Notes: generated by a model not told the origin, from the letters alone. Positions 7,911 through 17,414 are shown, counted from the first letter of the stretch. The stretch: 34,036 nucleotides of DNA from Varibaculum cambriense (GCF_002848005.1 NZ_PKHX01000012.1:1-34036); one strand, 5' to 3'. Program-made: numbers and translations.

Positions 7911-10055
7911 TTATTCCTCCGCTATTTCGCGGATCAATACCACTACTGAGCGGTCTAGCAGCTCGAGGCAGTCATTAGTTCCGTATTCGATTTCTTCTTC
8001 GGCATCTTTACCGGGAACGTCTTCCATAGTGGAGATCGCGATTTTCCAGCCGGAACCGTGCCCTTCCGGTATCTGGAAAGTGCAGGGCTCCGGGTCGGCA
8101 TTGAAAAGCAATAAGAAAGAATCGTCAATAATCCGTTTACCGCGCGCGTCGGGCTCCCGAATGGCCTCACCATTTAAGAAAATCATCAGGGAGCGCGCTT
8201 CTTCATTGTTCCAGGCTTCTTCGGTCATCTTTTGCCCATTGGGAGCAAACCAGTTGATCTCGCCGAGATCGGATTGCCCGCCACGTGAGGGAGCCCCGGC
8301 AAAGAAACGGCGGCGATGGAATACCGGATGATCATTTCGGAACTTAATCAGGTGTTTGGTGAACTCTAGGAGTTTGAGTCGGTAGTCATCTTCTTCCGCG
8401 TCCTCGAAGGACCAATCCATCCAAGAGAGTTCATTATCTTGACAGTAGGTGTTGTTGTTTCCTTTTTGGGTGCGGGCTACTTCGTCTCCCATGAGCAGCA
8501 TCGGTACCCCTTGGGAGAGGAATAGGGTAGTTAGGAAGTTCCGGTGTTGACGTGCCCGCAGTTTATGTATTTGCGGGTCATCGGTGGGGCCTTCCACTCC
8601 GCAGTTCCAGGAACGGTTATGGGATTCCCCGTCGCCTCCGCCCTCGCCGTTAGCCTCGTTATGTTTCTCGTTATAGGAAACCAGGTCGTGCATAGTGAAG
8701 CCGTCGTGGGCGGTTACAAAGTTGATAGACGCATTCGGGCGGCGTCCACTTTGTTCATATAAATCGGCGCTGCCACAGAAGCGGGAGGCGAACTCGGGTA
8801 GCGTGGCGTAGTTGCCGCGCCAAAAGTCGCGAACCGTGTCGCGGTATTTTCCGTTCCATTCGCTCCACATAGAGGGGAAGCCGCCTACCTGGTAGCCGCC
8901 ATCTCCTACGTCCCAAGGTTCGGCGATTAGTTTTAGCTGGGAAAGCACCGGATCTTGATGGATAATATCGAAAAATGCCGAGAGTTTGTCCACATCGTGC
9001 AGTTCGCGCGCCAGGGTAGAGGCCAGGTCGAAACGGAAACCATCTACGTGCATCTCGATTGCCCAGTAGCGCAGGGAATCCATAATCAGTTGCAGCACTG
9101 CTGGCGAACGCATCAGTAGCGAGTTTCCGGTTCCGGTGGTGTCGAAATAGTGTTCTTTATCGTCCTCTACCAGGCGATAGTAGGAGGCGTTATCTAGCCC
9201 CTTGAAAGACAAGGTGGGCCCCATATGGTTGCCTTCGGCGGTGTGGTTATAGACCACGTCCAGGATTACTTCGATCCCCGCCTGGTGGAGGTTTTTCACC
9301 ATTTGCTTGAACTCTTGGACTTGCCCATCAACTGCGTCTTGAGAGCGGTACTGGGCGTGGGGAGCAAAAAACCCGATGGTGTTATATCCCCAATAGTTTG
9401 ATAGGCCACGTTCTTGCAAGGTGGAGTCATTAACGAACTGGTGTACGGGCATCAGTTCGAGGGCGTTTACCCCTAAATTTTTCAGATATTCGATAGTCAC
9501 CGGGTTGGCGATCCCCGCATAGGTGCCGCGTTCTTTTTCCGGAATCTGTTCATTAAGCTTGGTGAAGCCTTTTACGTGCGCCTCGTAAATGACGAGTTTA
9601 TGTAGGTCGTGTCCGGGTGGGCGGTCATTTCCCCAATCAAAATAGGGCGTAGTTACCACCGAAACCGCCATATCAGGAAGGGAGTCGTCATGGTTAGCTT
9701 GGCTGGGATCGTTCCAGTCATAGGAATATAGCGACTGTTTAGCTCCCACGGTGCCATCGGTGGCTTTTGCGTAAGGGTCGAGGAGGAACTTATTGATATC
9801 GCAGCGGTGTCCTTGTTCTGGATCGTAGGGGCCTTCTACTCGAAAACCATAACGCTGCTCATCACGCAGTCCCGGAATATAGCAATGCCACACGTGGTGG
9901 TCTACTTCGCGCATTTCTATGCGTTCTTCGCTGCCATCCTCTGCGATTAAACAAAGATAAACTTTGGTTGCTACCTCGCTAAATACCGCAAAGTTTACCC
10001 CAGCTCCGTCATAGGTTGCACCGAGTGGATACGGTTTCCCTGGCCAAATTTCCAT
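7911..10055 (-). CDS. glgX: Glycogen debranching enzyme GlgX
   Basis: 714-aa GH13 isoamylase-type enzyme that cuts alpha-1,6 branches of (phosphorylase-trimmed) glycogen. A CBM48 domain occupies about residues 8-100. Catalytic motifs are VILDVVYNHTAEG (263-275), GFRFDLAS with nucleophile D343, LIAEPWDVG with E379, and VTAHDGFTMHD with D451. GlgX is the first gene of the glgX-treY-treZ operon, the classic arrangement that supplies linear maltodextrins to TreY/TreZ. The chosen ATG has only a weak upstream purine run. Its upstream region (10056-10185) has no other gene. Confidence 0.95.
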   Translation of the reverse strand: MEIWPGKPYPLGATYDGAGVNFAVFSEVATKVYLCLIAEDGSEERIEMREVDHHVWHCYIPGLRDEQRYGFRVEGPYDPEQGHRCDINKFLLDPYAKATDGTVGAKQSLYSYDWNDPSQANHDDSLPDMAVSVVTTPYFDWGNDRPPGHDLHKLVIYEAHVKGFTKLNEQIPEKERGTYAGIANPVTIEYLKNLGVNALELMPVHQFVNDSTLQERGLSNYWGYNTIGFFAPHAQYRSQDAVDGQVQEFKQMVKNLHQAGIEVILDVVYNHTAEGNHMGPTLSFKGLDNASYYRLVEDDKEHYFDTTGTGNSLLMRSPAVLQLIMDSLRYWAIEMHVDGFRFDLASTLARELHDVDKLSAFFDIIHQDPVLSQLKLIAEPWDVGDGGYQVGGFPSMWSEWNGKYRDTVRDFWRGNYATLPEFASRFCGSADLYEQSGRRPNASINFVTAHDGFTMHDLVSYNEKHNEANGEGGGDGESHNRSWNCGVEGPTDDPQIHKLRARQHRNFLTTLFLSQGVPMLLMGDEVARTQKGNNNTYCQDNELSWMDWSFEDAEEDDYRLKLLEFTKHLIKFRNDHPVFHRRRFFAGAPSRGGQSDLGEINWFAPNGQKMTEEAWNNEEARSLMIFLNGEAIREPDARGKRIIDDSFLLLFNADPEPCTFQIPEGHGSGWKIAISTMEDVPGKDAEEEIEYGTNDCLELLDRSVVVLIREIAEE

Positions 10056-10185
10056 ACATCTAGCCTGTCACAAAATGCGCCATTTAGCACTTACTTGCCG
10101 GTGATCAGTAAAGATTGGCGGGAGCACACTTGTTTTTAGGTCGGGAAATAGGAATCTCGCTACTTAGGTAAACTGGAAGCGCATA

Positions 10186-10225
10186 ATTTGGGAGGGATCA
10201 CGAAAATACATGATCCCTCCCAAAT
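10186..10225. terminator. Perfect 15-bp hairpin between glgX and the adhesin remnant
   Basis: Arms ATTTGGGAGGGATCA (10186-10200) and TGATCCCTCCCAAAT (10211-10225) pair perfectly around a 10-base A-rich loop. It lies 24 bases after the original adhesin stop (10249) on the minus strand and upstream of glgX, so it most likely ends adhesin/deoR transcription. No long T-run follows on either strand, so a factor-independent role is probable but not certain. Confidence 0.6.
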
Positions 10226-10248
10226 AGTTATGTCGTTATCTGTTCTGA

Positions 10249-11736
10249 CTATCCTTGTTGACGGCGTCTAACTGCCAGGCCGCTCCCAACTAGGAAAGTT
10301 GCTAATAGGGATAACCAGCCGGCGGTACTTCCGGTCTTAGTAAGACGCCCCCATTAGTGCCGATTCCACCTCCGCGTGGAGCGGCATTGCCTTGGACAAG
10401 TAATTTGCCTGCGGAGGAAGCGTTTGCTTTAGCTTGCTCTGAGGTGACAGCTTGGAATCCTTGATCGTTAATACTCGTGTATTTCAAGGGCATCGGTTTC
10501 GGACGCTCTTTTTCCGGCTTGTTCAAGGACGCTGGGTCGAAACGGTGGTCGCGATTATCAAAGTAATAATTTACGCGTCCGCCCCCGAGCATATAGTCCG
10601 ATACTCAGATGGGAGCCGCTCCCGTTGAGCCGAGATTGGTATGGGCCAGGTCGTTACCGAAATTATCGGCCGTATTATCGAAAAGAGCGCCACCGTTGTG
10701 CATGCGCAGCTCTACTGACCCGGTGGGGCAGGACCAGATACCGCCACCCATCGACTCGATACCGTTTTGGTAGGTTGCTTTATTCTTGGTCACCACTACG
10801 TCATGCAAATGCAAATTGAAAGATATCGAGGCGACGTAAATGCCGCCGCCTTGATCATGGGAGGTATTGTTGAGAATCTGGCCTTTATTGATTTCTACCT
10901 GGTTGGAAACTACGTTCACTCCGCCACCGGTACGGAAAGCTTCATTATTAGAAATGGTGCCACCATTGAAAATAAAGGCGCCGGGGGAGAGCTTACCCCA
11001 TTCTTGTTTAGTCATTCCCGATTGTTTTCCGGTTCCGGGAATCTCCTTATAGGTGCGGTCTGCTCCCCAAGCATACAGGTCGAGGGTGCCGATCCCACCC
11101 CCATTGCCAGTGGTGTAGTTGGAATTGATCAGGCCGCCGTTCATGGTGATTACCGTATTGCCGAATGCCAGTGCGCCTCCTCCGGAGAAGTAGGCATCAT
11201 TGTTATGGATTTTTCCGCCGTTAATGGTTACCGAGCCGCCTTGGTAAACGCCAATCCCACCTACTTCGCCGTAGGCTCCATGTTTATATTCGGTTTCGCC
11301 GTAACTGACTTCGCCGTCATTCATAACAAATTGGGCACCCTCGGATATCGCTATATTTGCCGCGGCTGTCGAAATAGAATTTTCCGCCTTTCTCGTTATT
11401 TCCCAAGGTTAAGGAAGCGTCCTTTTTGATTTGTACCATGACTCCGGTGAAACCGTCCTCGCGTACCAGACCACCGGCAGAGGAGTCTGCTCCCCAAGGA
11501 GCGATCCCGTTTACGAGTTCAATATCGGCGCCCTTGGGGATAACTACCGTAGAGGTGATCAGGGTGTCGAGCATCCCGCTTATCACAATCCGGGTGGGGG
11601 TGGTGCCGGCGTCCTTGATCAATTGCCGCAGCGCGGCCTCATCGCAACTGGTGCCGCATTCCACTACGGTGCGGCCGGCAGCTTGCGCGGAGGTGGAGGT
11701 TATCTTTCTGTTTGTGGAAAAATTAATCCTCTGCAA
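10249..11736 (-). pseudogene. Decayed sortase-anchored beta-helix adhesin
   Basis: Three fragments of one gene. The N-terminal piece (11736-11317) begins inside the protein without a signal peptide. Near 11340-11350 a frameshift moves reading to the second frame, which carries parallel beta-helix repeats of the type GGKIHNNDAYFSGGGAL, GGLINSNYTTGNGGGIG and GGTISNNEAFRTGGG. An in-frame TGA at 10605-10607 interrupts that frame; translation would otherwise continue to about 10302. A second frameshift near 10325-10345 restores the C-terminal anchor LTKTGSTAGWLSLL...VRRRQQG, ending at a TAG (10249-10251). LTKTG followed by a hydrophobic stretch and RRR fits a sortase sorting signal. The remnant overlaps the end of the deoR-type gene by 14 bases. 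The intact ancestor was presumably a surface protein. Confidence 0.82.
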
Positions 11737-12505
11737 GCAATACTTTAGCTCCGCTTTCCGCTAGCTCAGCTCGTTGCTTGGGGGTTACTTTCTGGTCGAC
11801 AACAATGTAGTCAAATTCGTCTAGCTCGGTGGTGACTTGAAAAGCGCTGCGGGAAAATTTTTGATGGTCCGCAAGCAAAACTTTTATCTTTGCTGCCGCA
11901 AACATTGCCCGTTTGAAATCGACAACATAATCGATGGGGTTATAGGTGGCGCGCACACTGATAGCGGCGTCAGAAGTAAAACAGATATCTGCTTTCAGGT
12001 GTTTCAATATATCGGTTGCCAGGGAACCGTAAAAAGCATTAGCCCAGTTAACGTATCTGCCGCCGATAAGGATTTCTTGCACCCCCTCCAGCTCCTTGAC
12101 TTTCTCAAATACGGTTAAAGAGTTACTGATAATTGCCAGAGGCACCACCTGATCTAGCATTTCTACTATTGGTAGGGCAGTAGAGGAATCATCTAGGAGT
12201 ACCGCATCTCCGGGTTTTATTAGTTTCGAGGCCTCACGACAAATAGCCTCCTTTTCGCTCACTGATTGCGCCGATCGCAGTTCCGGGGGCATTTCCGAGG
12301 TCGAGGTAGGGTAGGGGCGTAATTGGCCATTGGTACGTAGCACAGTACGCATTTCTTCTAAAGCTTGTACATCGCGATAGACGGTTACGGGCGAAACCGC
12401 TAGCTCCTTGGCGGCATCTGTAATGTTGATTGTTCCCTGGTCAGTGACTATTTCCAGTAACTTTTGACGGCGCTGATTCGGTTTAAGTTTTTCAGCTGGG
12501 GACAT
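11723..12505 (-). CDS. DeoR/GlpR-family transcriptional regulator
   Basis: 260-aa repressor with an N-terminal winged helix (about residues 10-60, recognition part ITDAAKELAVSPVTVYRDV) and the C-terminal DeoR sensor domain of the ISOCOT fold (PGDAVLLDDSSTALPIVEML, IISNSLTVFEKV, ICFTSDAAIS). Such proteins usually sense phosphorylated sugars. It is divergent from the kinase-dehydrogenase-aldolase cluster, whose promoter carries a palindrome at 12617-12633, so it most likely controls that cluster. The sensor is atypical in having SDAAIS where many family members have GASGI(D/S). Its 3' end overlaps the adhesin remnant, suggesting that a deletion joined the two. Confidence 0.9.
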   Translation of the reverse strand: MSPAEKLKPNQRRQKLLEIVTDQGTINITDAAKELAVSPVTVYRDVQALEEMRTVLRTNGQLRPYPTSTSEMPPELRSAQSVSEKEAICREASKLIKPGDAVLLDDSSTALPIVEMLDQVVPLAIISNSLTVFEKVKELEGVQEILIGGRYVNWANAFYGSLATDILKHLKADICFTSDAAISVRATYNPIDYVVDFKRAMFAAAKIKVLLADHQKFSRSAFQVTTELDEFDYIVVDQKVTPKQRAELAESGAKVLLAED

Positions 12506-12595
12506 TTTTTCTCACTTCCTAAACCCGCGAAAACCTCGACTTAAGCTATTTTAAAGATTTTTACGGCGATCGTTAACAAAAATATTTTCACATTG

Positions 12596-12633
12596 TTTGC
12601 AAAATTATATGAAAACATGATAAATTTTATCAT
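12596..12633 (+). promoter_or_regulatory. Promoter and probable DeoR-type operator of the sugar cluster
   Basis: A -35-like TTTGCA (12596-12601) is followed after 17 bases by GATAAA (12619-12624). The -10 lies inside a perfect palindrome ATGATAA-ATT-TTATCAT (12617-12633), 50 bases before the kinase ATG. A weaker inverted pair TTTTCA/TGAAAA lies just upstream. The overlap of palindrome and -10 suggests repression by the divergent regulator; the boxes are read by eye. Confidence 0.6.
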
Positions 12634-12683
12634 AGTTGAGAGCAATGGGGCGCAACAAACTGCAGAAAACAAAGGAGATTTCT

Positions 12684-14204
12684 ATGTCGGAAATTGTTAT
12701 TGGTGTTGATGGAGGTACTACCGCGGTTAAAGCGGTAGCCTTTGACCTTACCGGTAAAATCAAGGCTCTTCACCACGAGTCGGTGCCGGTACAATATGGT
12801 GCAAACGGCCAAGCCGAACAGGATATGAACCAAATTTGGAATGCCGTGGCTACCTGTTTACGTGAAGTCGCCCAGCTAACTAAGGGCGACAAAGTGGTGG
12901 CCATAGGCCTAACTGGTCAAGGTGACGGTATTTGGTTAATCGATAAGGAAGGAAACCCGGTACGGCCGGCAGCTAACTGGCTGGATGGTCGCGCAGTTGA
13001 CCGGGTTGAAAAATGGAAAGCAGACGGCAAAGCCCAAAAAATCCTAGAGGTAACCGGGACCACCGTATTTGGGGGGCTATTCCCGGTTCTCTACGATGAA
13101 CTGCGGGAAACCGAGCCAGAAGTAATTGCGGAAGCCGCCACCCACCTGAACTGTAAGGACTGGATCCGTTTCAAACTAACCGGGGAACGACTAACCGACT
13201 ATACGGAAGCCTCCCGATCCTTTTTCAATATCTTCACTGGTGATGGTTTTGACAAGCAGCTAGCCAAAGATCTAGGTATCGAGGATGCTTTAACTCTCTT
13301 GCCGGAGATTCGCCATCCTGCCGGTCCGTCCTCGCCACTGAGTGCCCAGGCAGCCAAAGAGACCGGGATCCCCGAAGGCACCCCGGTGGGAGTAGGAATG
13401 ATTGACGTGGCGGTTACCGCTATGGGGCTGGGAGCTGTCAATAATGGCGATAGCTATTTGATTCTCGGCACTACCGGTTTCGTGGGTACCCTGCTTCCCA
13501 GCGGAAAAGAGCGTCACTCTGACTTATCGATGGTACTTGCTACCGGAAACGATAAACAGGTTTTAGAGTTTATGGCGCCGATGACCGGGACCCCGAACCT
13601 GGACTGGATTCGCATGGTGCTACGTCTAGACGAACTGGATTGGAACGAAATTGAAACCCGAGCCCGGCGCTCGCCAGCCGGATCTGAGGGGGTTATTTAC
13701 TTACCCTATGCCTCGCCAGGAGGAGAGCGTGCGCCCTTTGCTGATGTGAATGCGTCAGCTTCCTGGCAAGGACTTTCGCTGACTACCAAGAAGCGGGATA
13801 TTCTTCGTTCCGTTTATGAGGGAGTGTCCTTCACTTTGGCAGAATGCGTTGAAGCTTTGGAGATCGATGGTGACCTGATTGTTTCTGGCGGAGGTTTCCG
13901 CTCTGATTTGGTCTGTGAGATTCTAGCTAACACCACCGGTAAGCGGGTTTTGAGGCAAGATACTCCGGAAGCGGGTGCGCGAGGGGCAGCGGTCTTGGCG
14001 CTGGTTTCCGCGGGTCGCTTTGACTCAGTTGAGCAGGCGGGACAAGCTTTGGGAACTAAGATGGAAACCTTCGAAGCGGATCCCAGCGAACAGGCCAAAT
14101 ACGAAAAAATCCATGACGTATTTAAAGAAACCCGGGATGCCTCGCAATCGGTGTGGAAGCAGCTTCGGGCTTTGCGTTCTCTAAGTAATGAAAATAACCA
14201 GTAG
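12684..14204 (+). CDS. FGGY-family carbohydrate kinase (erythritol/pentulose kinase-like)
   Basis: 506-aa sugar kinase. The start is the ATG at 12684, preceded by AAAGGAG; the frame is open 48 bases further up but without a ribosome binding site. The phosphate-1 loop GVDGGTTAVKAVAFD is at residues 7-21, the sugar-side motif TGQGDGIWLIDKEGNP resembles erythritol and L-xylulose kinases, the conserved Asp region is GVGMIDVAVTAMGLG, and the adenosine motif VSGGGFRSDLVCEILANTTG lies near the C-terminus. It would phosphorylate a keto- or polyol sugar for the aldolase two genes downstream. The exact substrate cannot be read from sequence: four-carbon sugars, pentuloses and related compounds are candidates. 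No transporter is encoded nearby. Confidence 0.88.
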   Translation: MSEIVIGVDGGTTAVKAVAFDLTGKIKALHHESVPVQYGANGQAEQDMNQIWNAVATCLREVAQLTKGDKVVAIGLTGQGDGIWLIDKEGNPVRPAANWLDGRAVDRVEKWKADGKAQKILEVTGTTVFGGLFPVLYDELRETEPEVIAEAATHLNCKDWIRFKLTGERLTDYTEASRSFFNIFTGDGFDKQLAKDLGIEDALTLLPEIRHPAGPSSPLSAQAAKETGIPEGTPVGVGMIDVAVTAMGLGAVNNGDSYLILGTTGFVGTLLPSGKERHSDLSMVLATGNDKQVLEFMAPMTGTPNLDWIRMVLRLDELDWNEIETRARRSPAGSEGVIYLPYASPGGERAPFADVNASASWQGLSLTTKKRDILRSVYEGVSFTLAECVEALEIDGDLIVSGGGFRSDLVCEILANTTGKRVLRQDTPEAGARGAAVLALVSAGRFDSVEQAGQALGTKMETFEADPSEQAKYEKIHDVFKETRDASQSVWKQLRALRSLSNENNQ

Positions 14205-14224
14205 ATCCAGTGCGGAAGGTAATA

Positions 14225-15268
14225 ATGAAAGTTCTTTTAGCTGGTGACCAGTTCGTCACCAACCAGGTTTTAGAGGAAGCCCTCACGCAGAAGTTACCGC
14301 AGGTAAAGATAGCGAAGATTTCTTCCTCATGGCCGGTACCTCCTTTTCAGGATGTGGCAGAGGTAAAAGAGGCGTTAGGGGATGAGGATGAGCTTATCGC
14401 TGCTCTAAAAGGTTGCGAAGTGGCTTTTTCCCACACTTTTCCTTTTACCGAAAAAGTTATTTCTGCTAGCCCGGATCTAAGGCTAATCACTATTTGTCGC
14501 GGTGGCCCGGTAAACGTCAATATCGAAGCCGCTACCCGCCACGGAGTCATGGTGTCTTATACCCCAGGTAGAAACGCCATAGCCACCAGTGAACACACTG
14601 TGGGCATGATTTATGCGGCTTTACGACAGATTCCGCAGCGGCACCTGGAGTTAGTCAACGGTAAATGGCGTTCAGATTACTACAAGTTTGAAAACGTAGG
14701 ACCGGAGTTGGCTTGTTCCACTGTGGGACTGGTTGGCTACGGTGCGGTCGGAAAACTGGTAGCTAAAACCCTTTTGGCTACTGGCGCCAAAATCGTGGTT
14801 TATGATCCTTGGGCAGATACCGCTGATGCGCCTGAGGAACTAGAGTTTGTTGATTCTCCCGCGCAGCTATTTGAAGTCAGCAACATCGTATCTATCCACG
14901 CGCGGGCGACTGCCGATAACCACCATATGGTGGATGCAAAAATGTTGGCACTGATGCCGGAGGGGGGAATAATTGTCAACTGTGCTCGGGGATCGCTGGT
15001 CGATTACGATGCAGTTTGCGATGCCCTGGACAGCAATCATCTCTATGCGGCTGCTTTCGATGCGCTCCCCTTAGAACCGTTACCGCTGGATCATCGGTTA
15101 TTGAAAACTGAGCGGGTAACCCTTACTCCTCACCTAGGAGGAGCTTCGCAGGATTCTGCGCGTTTAGCTGCCCGGATTGGAACCGAAGATATTTTTAGAT
15201 TCAGTGAGCAAAAAGCGCCGCTGCATTTGTCCAACCCCGAAGTATTAGCGCAAAAGAAAAAGTCGTAG
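14225..15268 (+). CDS. D-isomer-specific 2-hydroxyacid dehydrogenase
   Basis: 347-aa NAD-dependent dehydrogenase of the phosphoglycerate/hydroxypyruvate dehydrogenase family. The ATG at 14225 has GGAAGG five bases upstream and is preferred over the in-frame GTG at 14210. The Rossmann motif is VGLVGYGAVG (residues 167-176). The catalytic triad fits Arg255 (NCARGSLVD), Glu284 (DALPLEPLP) and His303 (PHLGGAS). It sits between the kinase and aldolase genes, 20 bases after the first and 11 before the second, and presumably oxidises or reduces a sugar acid in the same pathway. It is not a biosynthetic SerA because the C-terminal ACT/ASB domains are absent. Confidence 0.88.
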   Translation: MKVLLAGDQFVTNQVLEEALTQKLPQVKIAKISSSWPVPPFQDVAEVKEALGDEDELIAALKGCEVAFSHTFPFTEKVISASPDLRLITICRGGPVNVNIEAATRHGVMVSYTPGRNAIATSEHTVGMIYAALRQIPQRHLELVNGKWRSDYYKFENVGPELACSTVGLVGYGAVGKLVAKTLLATGAKIVVYDPWADTADAPEELEFVDSPAQLFEVSNIVSIHARATADNHHMVDAKMLALMPEGGIIVNCARGSLVDYDAVCDALDSNHLYAAAFDALPLEPLPLDHRLLKTERVTLTPHLGGASQDSARLAARIGTEDIFRFSEQKAPLHLSNPEVLAQKKKS

Positions 15269-15279
15269 GAGTTTAGAAA

Positions 15280-15927
15280 ATGTTAATGGAAAAAGAACGT
15301 CAAGAAATTGTTGACACCTGCCTATTTATGCAGCGCGAGAAACTGATTGTTTCCACTGCCGGAAACGTTTCTATCCGAAAAGGCGATTTAGTGGCGATCT
15401 CCCCCTCGGGAGTGCCTTATGAATCAATGACTGCAGAAGATGTGGTGGTTTATAACCTAGATAATGAGCATGTAGATGGGGACTTAAAACCCTCCACCGA
15501 ATTGCCCTTGCACCTGAGTGTTTACCACTCCACCGCTGCGCAAGCGATAACGCATAATCATGCCCCCGCCTCTACTGCGTTGTCGTTGGTAGTGGAGGAG
15601 ATTCCTCCTTCGCACTACTATTCGGCAATGTTTGGGGGAGTAATCAGGGTTGCGCCCTATGCAGAGTTCGGTACCCCGGAGTTGGCGCAGAACGTAACTG
15701 ATGCGCTTAAAGATCGCAAAGGTGCGTTGATGTCTAATCATGGCGCCATCACGATCGGGGAAACAGTTAAAAAAGCAGTTAACCTGCTACCAGTTTTGGA
15801 ATATATCTGCGAAATCCAGTTGCGGGCGATGGCCACCGGTGCCCCCATTAAGCTGCTAAGTCAGGCTCAAATGGATGATGCCCTGGGAGCCATGGCCACT
15901 TATGGGGTGCAGCCCCGTAAAAAATAG
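15280..15927 (+). CDS. Class II aldolase/adducin family protein (fuculose-phosphate aldolase-like)
   Basis: 215-aa zinc-dependent aldolase or 4-epimerase. STAGNVSIRKGD and ISPSGVPYESM (about residues 25-50) form the phosphate-binding part; E74 in STELPLHLS is the catalytic acid, and zinc ligands are H92 and H94 in THNHAPAST and H154 in SNHGA. TAGGAG stands about 8 bases before the ATG. It is the last gene of the kinase-dehydrogenase-aldolase operon and should cleave (or epimerise) the phosphorylated sugar to a C3 unit plus an aldehyde. A strong hairpin follows at 15955. Confidence 0.9.
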   Translation: MLMEKERQEIVDTCLFMQREKLIVSTAGNVSIRKGDLVAISPSGVPYESMTAEDVVVYNLDNEHVDGDLKPSTELPLHLSVYHSTAAQAITHNHAPASTALSLVVEEIPPSHYYSAMFGGVIRVAPYAEFGTPELAQNVTDALKDRKGALMSNHGAITIGETVKKAVNLLPVLEYICEIQLRAMATGAPIKLLSQAQMDDALGAMATYGVQPRKK

Positions 15928-15954
15928 TAAAACTGTTTGGTGATAAATAGCAAA

Positions 15955-15994
15955 GTTGCCGCCAGCGGGTTTTGATAAACTCGCCGGCGGCAAC
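15955..15994 (+). terminator. Long hairpin ending the sugar operon
   Basis: GTTGCCGCCAGCGGGTTT pairs with AAACTCGCCGGCGGCAAC (15955-15972 and 15977-15994) around a TGAT loop, with only an A-C mismatch and a G-T wobble. It lies 28 bases after the aldolase stop. No T-run follows, so termination strength is uncertain. Confidence 0.7.
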
Positions 15995-16259
15995 GAACTT
16001 CCGTAAGTGGATTACTGTTGCTTTACCATTATGTGCTCCTGTTGCAGCTACCAACAGCTGAACTCTCAGTTTTCTGCTAGATACAGAAGTTAAGTGGATG
16101 CTCCTGCTTACTATGCTTTGCGCTTGGCTATAGCTGCTGGAGTTAAGGGCACTGTTTAGAGGATGCTCTCTCCCGGGTTTTTTCATTTGCTCGAGCGGGT
16201 AAACGCGGAAATTTTAGCGGCGATGCACCGGAGCATCTGACCGTCATAGAGTAGGGGCG
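15995..16259. other. Intergenic region without a recognisable gene
   Basis: About 265 bases between the operon terminator and the aminotransferase. I see no RNA gene or family-like reading frame. A minus-strand frame (16186-15848) reads through the hairpin and the end of the aldolase and is not credible. TAGGGG just before 16260 may serve as ribosome binding site for the next gene. Confidence 0.5.
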
Positions 16260-17414
16260 ATGCATTTTTCACAGCGAGTCAGCCTTTCTGAGCCCAACGC
16301 CATCACCTTGGCGGCGGGGAAACGGCGCGCCCAGGGACAGAAACTGGTAAATATTTCTGACTCGAATCCCACTCGGCATGGGTTGGGGGAGTCTGGCAGT
16401 CCCTACCAGGCAGATCCGTGCGGCCAGCGTGAAGCTCGCCGCGCCCTCGCCGATTTTCTTTCCCAGAGGGACGGTCGCAGCGTGAATCCCGATAATCTGT
16501 ATCTGCTCAGTTCCACTTCCCAAGGCTACAGCTGGCTAATGAAACTGCTTTGCGATCCTGGTGAGGCGCTGCTGGCGCCAACGCCAGGATATCCGCTGAT
16601 AGAGGCCTTAGCTAACTTAGAAAATGTGCAGGTGGCCTCCTATAGTTTTGCTTGGCTAGGACGAAAATGGGAACTAGATCCGCTCTCCCTGCCAGCTGTT
16701 GGTGTTTCCCCGCGTCCGCGAGCCCTAGCAGTCATTAATCCGGGTAACCCCACCGGCGCCTATTTAGATAGGGGAGAGCGCAAGCTCTTAATGGATTACT
16801 GTGGATACCATAATCTGCCCCTGATAGCCGATGAAGTGTTTTATGATTTCCCCTTGGCTGCGGCTCCGGAATCTCGAGCCCGCCTGGCCGGTTGCCCCGA
16901 AATTCTCACTTTCGCCCTCGACGGGTTATCAAAGAATCTGTGCGCCCCCGGGTTTAAGGTTGCTTGGCTGGAGGTGTCGGGGCCGGAGGGGCTAGTGGAG
17001 GAGGCGAAAGCCCGTTTAGATATCATCGCGGATGCGTTCTTGCCCTTTAGTGATATTTTGGCCGCGCACCTGCCTGGTTTCTTGGAGAAAATCCCCTCGC
17101 AGTTGGAGGAAACTCGCGGGCGGTGCGCCGATAATCACGCCACGTTGCAAGACCTAGTGGGGGAGGATCCGGCCAGCCCGGTTACGGTGATGGCCCCGCA
17201 AGGAGGCTGGAACGTGCTCGTGCGTTTTCCCTCCCATATCGACGAGGACGAGCTGGTGGAAAAACTCTTAAACGACTATGGGATTTATTGCCAGCCCGGC
17301 TACTTTTTTGATGTGCCCTTCGCTGGCACTATCAGCCTGTCCCTGCTGCTAGAGCCAGATTCATTCCGCGAAAACACCGCCAAAGTGTTGCGTACCATCA
17401 CCGCCTTGATCTAG
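16260..17414 (+). CDS. PLP-dependent class I/II aminotransferase
   Basis: 384-aa fold-type I aminotransferase. Visible are VINPGNPTGAYLD with N163, the cofactor-contacting D191 and Y195 in IADEVFYDFP, and the Schiff-base lysine K225 in DGLSKNL. C-terminal VLVRFPSH and LSLLLEPDSFRE complete the small domain. It is monocistronic, and the neighbours give no substrate hint; the amino donor and acceptor cannot be named. A pyridoxal-dependent beta-lyase (PatB-like) is a possible alternative. The ATG has GGGG a few bases upstream. Confidence 0.85.
   Translation: MHFSQRVSLSEPNAITLAAGKRRAQGQKLVNISDSNPTRHGLGESGSPYQADPCGQREARRALADFLSQRDGRSVNPDNLYLLSSTSQGYSWLMKLLCDPGEALLAPTPGYPLIEALANLENVQVASYSFAWLGRKWELDPLSLPAVGVSPRPRALAVINPGNPTGAYLDRGERKLLMDYCGYHNLPLIADEVFYDFPLAAAPESRARLAGCPEILTFALDGLSKNLCAPGFKVAWLEVSGPEGLVEEAKARLDIIADAFLPFSDILAAHLPGFLEKIPSQLEETRGRCADNHATLQDLVGEDPASPVTVMAPQGGWNVLVRFPSHIDEDELVEKLLNDYGIYCQPGYFFDVPFAGTISLSLLLEPDSFRENTAKVLRTITALI

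Noticed and set aside
10605..10607. In-frame TGA in the adhesin read as selenocysteine or recoding
   Set aside because: The same gene has two frameshifts and a missing N-terminus, so a nonsense mutation in a dying gene is simpler; no SECIS-like context was noted.
15848..16186. 112-codon minus-strand frame
   Set aside because: It runs antisense through the operon hairpin and the end of the aldolase gene, with no family pattern.
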